Below, piece after piece: positions 34,882-46,559 of a stretch of DNA of 64,000 nt. The notes beneath the pieces are model-generated. The model worked only from the letters and a program-made list of their open reading frames with translations. It did not search any database and was not told where the DNA came from. The position numbers were made by a program, and so were the translations under genes. The DNA comes from Bolinopsis microptera (taxonomy: Eukaryota; Ctenophora; Tentaculata; Lobata; Bolinopsidae), in assembly GCF_026151205.1 (NCBI RefSeq), contig NC_087081.1, positions 7,187,246 through 7,251,245 of the forward strand. The letters are read 5' to 3'. Within the stretch, counting starts at the first letter, position 1. Every line of letters starts with the position of its first letter.

Positions 34882-35064
34882 CTCAACATCAAAGTTGTAA
34901 GCAGGATCAGTATCTCGGTTGAGAGTAGGACTCATAATCTGGGTCCTCATCATAAAGTTACTGCTGGGTAACAACATGTCGTTACTATTGGTCACGTGAT
35001 GGGACACCTTCTCTGCGCTGGAGTTCCGCTGGTTCATCCGCAGCATCCACTCTCGTTGTGACAC
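34882..35064 (-). CDS. Single coding exon of an unidentified gene
   Basis: Acceptor TTTTCACAG, donor GTGAGG, 61 codons, phase 0 at both ends. The translation is polar (WMLRMNQRNSS at the start, DPAYNFDVE at the end) without a known domain. Because it ends in phase 0 and is tyrosine/acidic at its end, it could splice to the phase-0 exon at 21757 of the docking-protein gene, which would leave the receptor gene nested in that intron. Nothing proves this. TCACGTGA occurs within the coding sequence. Confidence 0.5.
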
Positions 35065-35309
35065 CTGTGAAAATATTTAAAATGTTTCAAAATGTTTCAA
35101 AACATCTAAGATCCAGGAGAATGGTTTAGGTTCAGGTTGGGTAACCTAAGAGAATCATACTGATTTATCATCCACTCTCGTTATGACACCTGTGGTTATG
35201 GTTTAATGAAATGATATTCTTGTAATACCACTCATATGGATGGCAACTGAAACAAGTGCCAGGACCATTTGGGAGCGGTTCTTAAGTGTGCGGAATAATA
35301 TATATATAT

Positions 35310-36270
35310 ATCATATCATAATAAATAGTTGTTGTTTGGTTTCCCAAAGAGAGTGCTCGACTGCAGTTAAGCAGGAGCATTATAATTCGAACAATTGAAA
35401 CAAATCAAATTGGCGGGCAAACGATCCGTTTCATGATATGTATAAAAACAATACCAATCATCAGTGCCAAATAGAATAATGAATTGTAGCGCTATGACAT
35501 GTTGCTCCTTTATAAAATAATTTTTATCGATCATGAAACATTTTCAAAATTATCAAAATTTACAAAATTTCCAAAAAAACAGTTTATTGTGTCCGTCCCA
35601 ATTTTAAAATTGTCTATGAAGTAAGGTAGTAAGATATCTTTGGCTTTTAAAGTTGTAAACTGCGTTGGCCTTCGTGTAGTGGTAGAGGAAAATTCTTTAC
35701 TGAGTTCCGTGAAGCTGGTAGAATTAGGATCCGTATTTGAGAGTTAATTGTTGATTCTGGTTATCAAACGAGAGTGCTCAACAACGACGAGTCGAAGGAG
35801 CATAACTAATAAATAGTTGTTGTTTGGTTTCCCAAAGAGAGTGCTCGACTGCAGTTAAGCAGGAGCATTATAATTCGAACAATTGAAACAAATCAAATTG
35901 GCGGGCAAACGATCCGTTTCATGATATGTATAAAAACAATACCAATCATCATAGAGGAAAATTCTACCACTACACGAAGGCCAACGCAGTTTACAACTTT
36001 AAAAGCCAAAGATATCTTACTACCTTACTTCATAGACAATTTTAAAATTGGGACGGACACAATAAACTGTTTTTTTGGAAATTTTGTAAATTTTGATAAT
36101 TTTGAAAATGTTTCATGATCGATACAAATTATTTTATAAAGGAGCAACATGTCATAGCGCTACAATTCATTATTCTATTTGGCACTGATGATTGGTATTG
36201 TTTTTATACATATCATGAAACGGATCGTTTGCCCGCCAATTTGATTTGTTTCAATTGTTCGAATTATATC
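35310..36270. repeat. Foldback repeat with an added direct copy
   Basis: Block A (35323-35450, from GTTGTTGTTTGGTTTCCC) and block B (35450-35690, satellite-free, ending ACTGCGTTGGCCTTCGTGTA) are followed by a second direct copy of A at 35812-35950 and an inverted copy of B plus part of A at 35950-36265. Copies are almost identical, so the rearrangement is young. TATATATATCATATC flanks both outer ends (35300 and 36270). It may be a foldback transposon inserted in TA-rich DNA or a local inverted duplication. Confidence 0.75.
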
Positions 36271-36299
36271 ATATCATATATACATATGATATATATATA

Positions 36300-37670
36300 T
36301 TGTTTTCTACATATTATATTCTTTCAGACTTTTACTTAAGTCTAGTTATACATTAATTTATCATTTTTTAATGAATTAAGGTGTACTAGTATTGCAAGAT
36401 CCCATTTCAATTTGTAACGGAGCTTTATATTAACAGGAAACGATGTAACAGAGTCGATATATTTTAATGTTGCCATGGGGTGGCAAGTCCCCATACATCG
36501 TGGTCCGGTACTCGGTAGTTTCATTGCGTCCTAATATAAAGTATATAATTTGAAATAATAGACTGTGCTAAAAAGTTTACAAATGTTTCTATTTCGCTTA
36601 TTATTAGTCGAGCATTTGTACAAAACCTCCAAATATTGATAGAAATTCTATAATAAAAGATCATGATAAAGTTATATTTTGATCATCATTACCATAGACT
36701 TGTCTATAGTCCAAGGGGAACTGTTTTGACACGAGGCAGCTGCTAACCGATCAGGTAACAAGTGTAATTGATGTCACGTTTGAGAAATAATGTTTATCGT
36801 CTGCCTTACAATACAAACACAAAGAAAGCCTTTAGGCGGCATGATGTGGAAGAGTAGTTGGAATAGTTGTTAATGTATGCAGTAGACGGCCATGAATTGT
36901 ATGAGGTGTCATTATTATTCACTTCATCTATATCGGCTTACAGAACTGCGTTACAATTTTATGATGTTATTACTCCCATTAATATTCATTTCTGGCTTAA
37001 AGTTCATTTATTGAACCAAATAGGTTATCCGTAATAAGGATTTTGTTTCAAGCACAGAGAGTATTTCAATAGTACAGTGTATTAATAAATAACCAGTCCA
37101 GAAGCAGCGAATAACAAGGGTGTACCGGGCACATCAACAAGTGTGGGGATAATAAACAAACCTCCAACAGAAATGTACAGTGCCATTATTTTCATACTCT
37201 AAAATGTATCCTTGTGTTCGAACAGAGATTTAGTCTTTAGAGACAATTGATATATAATAATGCACCCACCTCTGTGGCATTATATACGATAACTTTAAGT
37301 GTCACTTATTTTATCACATTCCTAGTTAAGTTTGTTTGACGGTCGTAACCATTGAAGTTGAGACCACTTAAGGGTGGTCAATTGCCGGCCAATTGACTGG
37401 AACTCACTTTATTATAATATAATCGACCGATCTTTGGAAAAGCTCATTCGAAAAATGCTTGTTGAGAGTAAGTTGTACACTCTAATAATTTAATTTCAAT
37501 TTATAGTTCTAGAAGCTTCAAAAGTTCAAAGTATACAGTGACACTTCTGTTGCCGCACCAATTCAATTCCGTTAAAATTGCAATAATTTGATTATGATTT
37601 TTAACTCCCATACCCACAATTTTCAGATATGCACAATCTTTTGTAGTCGAGACGGCATCAACAGCGATAA
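36300..37670. other. Stretch without recognised features
   Basis: AT-rich, with only short open frames and no exon-like splice pairs found in phase. Confidence 0.4.
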
Positions 37671-37674
37671 AAAT

Positions 37675-40194
37675 GGGGGTGGGGGGGGGGGGGGGGTGGG
37701 AGGGGGGGGGGGGGGGGGGGTGTCACGTCCGTCTATGTCCGCTTGTCTCAGATCCATAAAGGACAGGACATAGGCGGACAAGGAGGCGGACATATGCGGA
37801 CATAGGCAGGCGGACATAGGCGACTAGGCGGACATAGACGGACATAGGCGGACCTAGGCGGACATAGAAACGGACAAAGACTGGACATTAATGGACAACC
37901 TAAAATGCTAACTAAAATTTAAATTTGCTGTATAGGGTATCATTTTTTAGTCCGTCGGTACCTATATTTTCAAAACGGACAAAAAATAGAGCGGACAAAG
38001 ACGACAAAATGGACAAAACCGACAAAAATGGAAATAACATTTAGATGCTTCCTACTCCTACTCTTCCTCCTCCTCCTCCCTGGGTCTATCCAGATCTTTC
38101 CTCCAGTCCCTCTTCCTCCTCCCCGCCTCATCCTCCTCCTACACCACTCCTCGTCCCTCATCCTCCTCATCATTCCTCAACATCCTCCTCCTCCCCAGTT
38201 CTCCTCCTTCTCCTGAGTCCTCCTCCGGGTCCTCCTCCTGTGTCCTCTTCCTCCTCTTCATCCTCCTCCTCTTCCTCCTCAGTCCCACCCTTTCAGTCCG
38301 TCCTCAGTCTCCTCCTCATCCTTCTCCTCAGTCCCCCCATCCTCCTCCTCATCCTCCCCCAGTCCCCCCCCTCCTCCTCCAATTCATTCTCCTCATCCTA
38401 CTCCTCTCCTCAGTCCATCCCTCCTCAGGCCCTCCTCCTCAGTCCTCCTCCTCCTGGGTCCTCCTCCTCTTCTTTCATCCTCCTCCTCTTCTCTCGTCCT
38501 CAGTCTCCTCCTCAGTCCTCCTCCTCATCCTTCTCATCATTCCTCCTCCTCCTCAGGTACCACTCCCAGTCCCCCTACTTCTCTCTCCTCCTATTCAGTC
38601 ACCCACTGATCCTCATTCCCTCCTCACTTCTCCTACATCTTCCCTCCTGAGTCCTCCTCCTCTCCTCCTCTTCCTCTGAGTCCCTCCTGATCACTCCTCC
38701 TCCGCCCTCTCAGTCACCTCACTCAGCCATCCTCCTCAGCCAACCTCCTCACCATACTCACCTCCCACCTCATTTCTCCTAAGTCCCTACTCCTGTTCCT
38801 CCTCCTCCTCTTCCTCTGAGTCTCCCCCGAGTCCTCCTCCTCCTCCCTCTCAGTCTCCTCCTCAGCCATCCTCCTCAGCCATCCTCCACAGCCATCCTCC
38901 TCAGTACTCCTCATCCTCCTCCTTCCATTCTTCGTCCAGGCTCCTCCTCAGTCCTCCTCCTCCCCTGGGTGTCCTCTCTCCTCCTCCTCCTGGGTCCTCC
39001 TCCTGGTCTTCCCTGATCCTCCCCAGTCCCCTCTTCCTCCTCACCCTCCCCTCATCCTCCTTCTACTCTCCTCCGACCTCAACAGTCCTCCTCCCTCCCC
39101 AGTCCCTTCCTCCTCCTCCTGGGGCCTTTCCTGGTCCCTCCCCTGGTCTTCCTCCTCTGGGTCCTCCCACCTCCGCGGGTCCTCTTCTCCTCCCAGTCCT
39201 TTTCTCCTCCTCCTCCTCCCAGTCCTCTTCCTCCTCTTCCTCCTCCTCCTCCCGCTCATTCATCCTCATCACCATCCTCTCACCCATCTTCCTCAGTCCC
39301 GCCGCCTCTCAGTCCTCCTTCCAGTCCTCCTCCTCGAGTCCTCCCTCCTCCTGAGTCTCCTCCTCCTGATCCACCTCCTCAGTTCTCCTCCTCCACAGCA
39401 GCCCCTCCTAGGTCATCCTTCTGGTCTCCTCCTCCTCTCCTCCTGTGTCTTCCTAATCCCCTGTCCTCCTCCCACTCAGTCCACTCCTCAGTCATCCTCC
39501 TCAGTCATCCTCCTCAGTCCATCCTCCTTTAGCCATCCTCCTCAGTACTCTTCAGTCCTCCTCCTTCTCAGTCCTCCTCAGTCCTCCTCCTTGATTCCTC
39601 CTCCCCTGAGTCATCCTCCCTCAGTCCTCCTCCTCGCTCCTACTGGTCCCTCCTCCTGGGTCCTTACCTGATCCTCCCCAGTCTCTTCCTCCTGCCAACC
39701 GAGCTGTAAGGTGATAAGTCCTCAGTCCACCACCTCCACCCATCTGAACCATCCCAGCAACCTAGCAGCACCTTCCTCATCAGTCCTCTACATCTCCTGC
39801 TCCAGTCCTCCTCTCCCCATCCTCCTCCTCCTCCTCCTGGGTCCTTTTCCTGGGTCCCTATAAAATTGATATAATAAGTTAAAGCTATCCATAGCTTTAG
39901 TGTGAGGAATAATTCGTTTGTTTTTGTAACAATTTATAATATATAGAAGTTGTCGAAAAATTTCTCAAATGTATTGTTGCTGTGCAAAAGGTCCACCAAT
40001 GACCGCTAATGTCGACCAATGTCGACGAGTCCGCCAATGTCCGTCGGGTCCCGCAAATGTCCGTCCGAGTCCGCCAATGTCCGTCCGTGTCCGTCCAATG
40101 TCCCAAAAAACACGTCCTTTGTCTCATAAAATCCAAATAGGAAGGACTTGGCGGACATAGACGACGTGACACAACCCCCCCCCCCCCCCCCCCC
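37675..40194. mobile_element. 2.5-kb element with G-run ends and tandem-repeat arms
   Basis: The left end is a G run (37675-37720) followed by TGTCACGTCCGTCTATGTCC; the right end is GGCGGACATAGACGACGTGA followed by CAC AA and a C run to 40194. These are inverted copies. Inside each end lie short tandem repeats of opposite sense: GGCGGACATA units at 37775-37880 and CCGCCAATGTCCGT units at 39995-40110. The centre is a 1.8-kb pyrimidine tract. No transposase is present and a clean target duplication could not be read, so the exact borders are uncertain. Confidence 0.65.
38045..39850. repeat. Pyrimidine-rich (TCCTCC) minisatellite
   Basis: About 1.8 kb on the plus strand made nearly entirely of TCC, TCCTCAG and TCCTCCC units. 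The many long open frames across it on both strands (proline/serine or arginine/glutamate runs) are products of the repeat. Such tracts can form triplex DNA. Confidence 0.95.
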
Positions 40195-40784
40195 AAGAAT
40201 TTAAATTCCCATGATCATGTTCCATAATGAATGAAATGAAAGAGAGATTAATTAGTAACCGAATATCAACAAATATTACACGATATACAGTAGGGACCGA
40301 CCGGAAGGCTTTTGGCTGCCGGACCGGAGTTTTAACCGATATCAAATCTATTATCCGTTAGCCGATTTTGCCGGTCCGAAACCGGTTATAAGGCTGCCGA
40401 TCTTGCGGAAAATTTTTAATTTATAATCCTTATAATTGGCTTTTGTCATTATCATCTATGATATTAATACTACTAGCATAGTCATTGTATTACACGATAA
40501 GTTCTGCCTTCCAAGACAAATTAATACAACCACACCGATGATGTTTCCTGTTTAGGCCTAGCAGTAGATATTCCACAAGGTCAATAACAAATCACAAGCA
40601 GTACGTTGTAACAGATAAACAGAAGTAGACAAGATCAGAGTAAACAATTTATTACTCAGTAAGATATGCAACTGCATATCCTATCAGACCCCTTGACGCA
40701 ATTGGGCTGCAACGACCTTAGGGAAACCCCCCCCCAAATTTATTTATAATTATTTCAGGGGTCCCTCGTTGAATCAGATCATAC
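40195..40784. other. Possible hAT-type end and otherwise unrecognised DNA
   Basis: CAGTAGGGACCGACCGGAAG at 40288-40307 followed by repeated CCGG phrases looks like a hAT-type terminal sequence. A similar CCGGACCGG-rich patch lies at 44135-44205, but a matching inverted terminus was not found. Confidence 0.25.
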
Positions 40785-41610
40785 ATCAAGGAGGCTTGCA
40801 TATACGGAACATATGACACGGTGCAGAGTTGAGTCTGTACGAACTAGTATTCAGATCCTTGTTTAACTTGCCGTACAGCAAGGTCATCCACTACTTTTAG
40901 CCCGGCGAGTCACATAACTCCCTCCACAACTCATGACAAATGTTTCATATATACTAAGCCGATTTTCACAAAGTTATATCCAGTTTGTTTTGAAAGAGCT
41001 CGTTAGAACTGCTTCCTTTCCCTTCAGTTATCCCAAACTCGCGAGTTTCGTAACTGGCCCAGAGAACACTCTTAACAATTACTAGACTCGGAGAATATAA
41101 TCAAGAGGCTTGCATATAATGAACATATATTGACACGTGCCGAGTTGAAGGTCTGTACGGAACCTAGTTTTCAGATCCTTGTTTAACTTGCAGTACAGCA
41201 AGGTCATCACTACTTTAGCCGGCGAGGCACATAACTAGCCCACACACTTCCATGACCAATGTTTCATAAATACTAGCCGAGGTTTCACACGTTATATCCT
41301 TAGAGTTTGAGAAGAGGCCGTTAGAAATACAGCTTTCCTCCCTCAGTATCCCACTGTCGCTCGAGTTCGAACTCCAGAGAACTTCTCTTAAACAATTACT
41401 AGACTCGGTTGATAAAAATCAAGACTTGCATATAATGAACATATGACACGGTGCAAGAGTTTGAGTCTGTACGGAACCTATGTAGGTTTCAGTCCTTGTT
41501 TAACTTGCCGGACAGCAAGGTCATCCAACTACTTTAGGCCCGGCGAGGCACATAACTCCCTCCACAACTCCAGACAATTTTCATATAAACTAGCCGAGTG
41601 TCACCAATAA
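40785..41610. repeat. Three tandem copies of a ~315-bp unit
   Basis: Units start near 40790, 41104 and 41415 with GCTTGCATATA, then share GAACATATGACACGG, TCCTTGTTTAACTTGC, CAGCAAGGTCATC and GGCGAGGCACATAACT. Copies differ by many single-base insertions and deletions as well as substitutions. Confidence 0.8.
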
Positions 41611-41837
41611 GTGACGTATAATAAGTAATGTGATCATCCAGTAGAATTTTAATTGTAAATTTCCACACACACACACACCGATATATTGAGGTTATACTGA
41701 AGATTTGTATAATGTATTAAGTATAATCCCGTTATTATTAATTAGCGGACTACAATGCTCGCTCCGCGTATTCCCATTCATACCACGGCCTACACATAAT
41801 TTTATTAATGGCGAATGAAATTTCCTAAGGGTTTTAG

Positions 41838-42185
41838 GCGGCCAGGTAGCGCAGTTGTTAGAACGCCTGCTTACAATCGATTGGTTTTGCGAGTATCGAA
41901 ACCCACTGACATGCCTGTCCGTTGGTGGCGTCGTCGACGTTACAGCTAATGATCATGGAGTGGACAATGCAGCCCCCCGTCAACTCAGCCGATACTCTAA
42001 AATCGTGGTGTGAGGGTTAAATGAGGAGCAGCACATTGTCGCAAAAGTCTCGGACGAAGAAGTATGGTACACACTACCATAACCGTCACGAGGCCCAAAA
42101 AGATCCTTCGGCTTCCAGTTAATTGGCTGGTTGCACTTTTGTAACATTGTGCTGTTGGGAAACAACCGAAGTAAAATAAGTTGTC
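41838..42185 (+). mobile_element. tRNA-derived SINE candidate
   Basis: The head at 41838-41905 looks like a tRNA: GGTAGCGCAGTTGTTAGAAC contains an RNA polymerase III A box, and GAGTATCGAAACCC a slightly disturbed B box about 50 bases on. A stem-like CGCCTGCTTACAATCG lies between them. Some 280 bases of unrelated body follow and end near an A run (AATAAAAAAAAAGATC at about 42187). The order A box, B box, body and A-rich tail is that of a SINE. Only one copy is in the window and no target duplication was found. Confidence 0.5.
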
Positions 42186-42229
42186 AGAATAAAAAAAAAG
42201 ATCTTAAGTTAAGAGTTAAGAACACTGCC

Positions 42230-43440
42230 CACGCACCAACAGCTGAGTTAGCAAAAGGCAGTGATTACAGTCAAATAACTGTTGATGGACCCTTTCCAGA
42301 CTCGTAGAGGTCTGCAACCCATGCTCGCTTTGGCCAGCATTGTTTTTATCTCTCAATGACTATAATAATAAAGTAATAAGAAATTTAAAGTCATGCCGTA
42401 GCCCCTCTCGTCGCACGTTGCCTTAATTATGAGTAATATAAACTTGCCATGATGTACTGCTGTATCCGTTTAAATTATTTATTTTACCAAAACCCCTAAT
42501 TGGGGGTAGAGTGGACCGTTGCCAGTGTCTCCTTTTCTCGCGGAACCAAAGTAAATGAAAATCAGTATGGGAAAACGTTTCTCAAATGCAAAATGATACC
42601 GGAGAATAAAAATCGTTCGCTACGCAGAGAGAATTGAGAGATTGTCTTGATAGGGAGAGATGAGCCCAGAACAGGGGATACTTCGTAGAACGTTTTATGT
42701 GCTTGCAGCACCGCACAGACATCTGTGAGGGCTGAATCCTTTCCCTTTCTTCTCGAAGTTAATGTATCCATCAAGTCAAGTAGCCTGTTAGATCCTGTCT
42801 GATTTAATAATAACATAAACCCGCCACGCAAAGGGTTAATAAAACAGATCACCCGCGCGCTGCCCCCGCAACCACAGCTTGAGATAGGCACAAGGGCAGT
42901 GATACATTGATAACTGTTGATGGACCCCATCCAGATCTTAGAGAGGTCGCAACACACATGCTCGCTTTGCAAACCTGCATTGTTTTTATCTCGTCTTTGA
43001 CTAAAATAATACAGTAAAAAGAAATTTAAAGTCCATGTCCGAAGCCGCTCGTCGCTCGAGCATTAATTAATGAGTTAATTAACTTTGCATGTTGTACTGC
43101 TGTAGCTTATTATTATATATTTTACCGAAACCCATAAATGGGTAGAGTGTACGATTGTGCCAGGTCCCCCTATTCGCGAACAAAAAGGAAATGATATCAG
43201 TTGAGAAAACGGTTCTCAAATGAAAAATGATACGAGAAGAATGTTTCGCTACAGCAGAGAGAATTGAAGAATTGTCTGAGAGGGAGAGATACAGACAGAG
43301 ATCCTTAGTATAAAAGTTTGTGGCATGCCGCAGACCGCCAGGCCATCATTTAGGCTGAATCCTGATCCTTCTTCCGAAAGTAGATGTATCCATCAGAGTC
43401 ACGTAGCTTTTTGAGATCCTGTCCGATTATAATAATACGT
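42230..43440. repeat. Diverged tandem duplication of ~650 bp
   Basis: The stretch around 42280-42850 (GTTGATGGACCC, GCTCGCTTTG, TTGTTTTTATCTC, ATGTACTGCTG, AGAGAGAATTGA) repeats at about 42910-43440 in the same order and direction. As in the array at 40.8 kb, the copies differ by numerous one-base gaps. Confidence 0.7.
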
Positions 43441-45055
43441 CCCTAATTGCCGTAATTGGTGACATGATCTGACCCTGATAATCGGGGTCCCCTAATCGGC
43501 CTCCCCGCGATTGCACGTGTGAGACACAGTTGTTCTCTTTTTGTCAATGCGTTCTGAAGATCAAAGCACAATATATTCCCGGATTCAGGCACAATTGTAC
43601 CTTTAAGCATCAGGCATAATTTTATCACTGATCGTTTTTACTAGACCGCAGCAGCCTGTCTGCACAAATTGAACTCGGAGCCAAAACTGGATCATGATAA
43701 TAATAAAAAAATGTGAATAAAGAGCGGTAACAAGAACTACTGTTTCGTAATAAGGTTCGGTCTCCTCTATAAGTAAATAGTTTTTGACTTGAAGCTTCCC
43801 CCTAGTAATGCGATCTCGGAAGGCAGCCTCCCCTTTGCAACACAAGCTCGGAAGCGGGAGGTACGAATCGAGAAAGACTTGGACCAAAATTTACTAATCC
43901 AAAACTTTTATCTGGAAACCCCTATTTCTTCCACGTGTTTTCATGCTACCGCTGTTCATAAATAAGAATATAATAGACAATCTTTATCGGCTTTTGAATT
44001 CCGCCCCTAGTCAAAACATTGATTTTTATAAAGATTCGCGATAAATTTGACGAAAAATATGCATATCAAATTTTTTATAAATACATTTATTTATAAAGAA
44101 ATAACCGTCCAAAATTCCGCGGCAAAAATACTCTGAAAACCGGACCGGCTTATTGAAGCCGTATATCCTCCGGAACCGGATTCAGCCGGATAGCCGGACT
44201 TTTTCCAAATATACGGCAACAAAAAGGTTGCATTAAAATTCAAAAAAATGGTTCGGCACGTATCACAAATTTCATTCGAGATAGTAGTGTCACAAAATGG
44301 TAATACCAAACAGTAATAAAACATTTGTTTTCAACATAGCCGATGTACCCTATAAAAATATAACTGGTACCACTATTGCAAACATAGCCAGTAAAACACA
44401 TTCAAGTCAAAAATCAAAAGATATCAACAGGTATTTGAGAGTTCTGATGAAACCTAAGCCAAATACGGATAGTGGATTAAACTCTATGCGTAAATTAGAT
44501 AGTTTGATAACTAAGGACGGCTAAAACGTCATGACTTAGCAAAGTTGTCTCTGGACGTGATAAAACTTAATGGTGGGGAAAAAGAGAAAACACATTATAA
44601 TTACAAATGTTTGACTGGGCTTGCTAAGAGTTGAAACTCGAGAGCTCATAAAACCATACTCAATGCGAATGATAGTAAAGCTCTAGAACAGAATTTCTAT
44701 CACAAAACAACAACCAGTAACCCCATGTATCATCCTGCTCGCTGCGGCTTTTGGTATAAGTTCCCAAAGAACTCACGTGACTGAACTAAGCCTGATAAAG
44801 CAAAGTGTTAGCCGCCAGCCAATTGCAAACATACAAAGCAAGCTTTGCTTGTCCTGAGTCCTCACCCGAATAACAAGTGTAAGTGTGCATCGTTTCCGTG
44901 TTACAATGAGCTAATAAATCGAAAGAATATTCCACTTACCTGTTGATGGCTCCAGAGATAGTCCCGTTTTAAACATTTTATTATACATAGCAGGATAAAA
45001 CTATAAAAGAGCGCATAGACATAGAGGTTGAGAGAAGGTGTTCATAAATTGTAAA
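43441..45055. other. Unrecognised DNA
   Basis: A plus-strand frame at 44297-44524 (75 codons, polar, ATG start) is open but lacks any recognisable domain or splice context. A CCGG-rich patch at 44135-44205 resembles the one at 40290. Nothing else could be supported. Confidence 0.3.
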
Positions 45056-45062
45056 TTGAACT

Positions 45063-45680
45063 GACGCCCTGAACCCTGACCCTGACCCGACCCAGGACCC
45101 TGACCCTGCACCAGACCCAGACCCTGACGCTGTACCCTGACCTGACCCTGACCCTGCCCTGGACCCTGACCCTGACCCTGACCCTGACCCAGACCAGACC
45201 CTGACCCTGACCCTGACCCTGACCCTGACCCCCTACCCGACCCCTGACCCTGACCCTGACCCTGACCTGACCCTGACCCTGCCCTGACCCTGACCCCTGA
45301 CCCTGACCCTATACCCTGACCCCTGACCCTGACCCAGACCCTGACCCTGACCCTGACCCTGACCCAGACCCAGACCCTTACCCCTGACCTGACCCTGACC
45401 CTGACCCTGACCCTAAAGCCGGGTTAGGTTAGCCGTTTAAGGGTTAGCCGGGTTAGGGTTAGCCGGGTTATAGGTACGCCGTGTTAGGGTTTGCTGGTTT
45501 AGGGTTCGCCGGTTAGGTGTTCTTCGGTTAGGGTAGCCGGTTAGGCAAGGATAGCCGGTTCGGTTTATCCGGGTTTAGGGTTTAGCGTGTAGGGTAAGCC
45601 GGTTAGGGTTAGCCGGTTATGGTACGCCGGGTTAGGTAAGCCTGGATTAGGGATAGTCGGTTAGGGTTAGGCTTACCAGG
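45063..45680. repeat. Telomere-like minisatellites, CCCTGA then TTAGGG-type
   Basis: 45063-45415 is (CCCTGA)n with CCAGAC variants. It switches at about 45415 to units of GCCGGTTAGGGTTA type up to 45680. The first block is a one-base variant of CCCTAA and the second contains TTAGGG, so the G-rich strand changes from minus to plus at the switch. Confidence 0.85.
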
Positions 45681-46397
45681 GGACCCCAGGCTAATAATAG
45701 GGGTGCACCATAAAAATAAACTTGCTCTGATTTAAAAAATTTTGTAACCATTGTTTTCTAGAGACTGAGAGAATTTTTCAAAATACCAAATTTGTTTACT
45801 CCATTTTGGAAAGAACAGAGAGTAATCGCCTAGGTGCCAAAATTTGATGGATGCGCGTCATTTGGAGGCAAAATTAGCTGTAAAAGTTGCGTACATTTGA
45901 CCAAATTTGACCAAAATCGTTGATTTTTGTCGTATCACCTTTCTAGTTTTTACCTTATATGTCATTGAGCTGCTGGAGATAAACAGGTAGAAAAAAACCG
46001 CATAAAATTTTGACCTTGCGTTGCTGCGATATTGAGGCCAAAGTTTGAGGTTTACCTGTAATTACATGGAAAACTTTAACTGAAATCAAAAAAGGTAAAC
46101 TTTAACTTTTGGTAAAGACTGGCCACACCCATGACCTGAGACTTGGCACAGGTGTTCCTTGGGCTATTACCCACAAACGGTATGCACAGAATTTTGATAT
46201 TCGCCTCTGTTCTTGAAATATGAGGTTTACTTTAACCAAATTCATTGTCATTCATATTCATATATATTATAAATATATATGCTTTCCGGATCCAAAATTT
46301 CACTGTTTTGACGCAAGTGACAAAGACAACAAAAATATTTGAATATTGCCTCAACTAACAACTTAATGAAAGTAATATGACTGTCCTGTTTAGCAAG

Positions 46398-46502
46398 ATG
46401 TCCGGTAGTATCGACCCCTCAATTCCTCCCTTCCGGTACACACTTACAGCTTCCCCAGACGGTGAAATATGGGACCACACTGACGACACCAACAAATTCC
46501 AG
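46398..46502 (+). CDS. Possible first coding exon of an unknown gene
   Basis: ATG followed by 35 codons (MSGSIDPSIPPFRYTLTASP at the start) and a donor GTAATC in phase 0 after TTCCAG. A short intron to an acceptor ATTTTATTAG at 46554 is possible, but the frame then stops after 28 codons. The start lies in AT-rich DNA just upstream of the SGNH fragment, whose frame it does not match. Confidence 0.3.
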
Positions 46503-46559
46503 GTAATCGATTAAGAAATAATTATAAATTACTAATTAATATTTCATTTTATTAGACAG

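Noticed and set aside
36342..36524. 60-codon minus-strand frame
   Set aside because: No domain or splice support; low complexity toward its end.
37588..37817. Glycine-run and proline-run frames
   Set aside because: Caused by the G homopolymer at the end of the 37.7-kb element.
38028..39287. Long open frames rich in Ser/Pro or Arg/Glu on both strands
   Set aside because: They are translations of the TCC minisatellite; no start context, domain or splice support.
44297..44524. 75-codon plus-strand frame with ATG
   Set aside because: No recognisable domain, no splice context, and it lies in decayed repetitive DNA; kept only as a remark.
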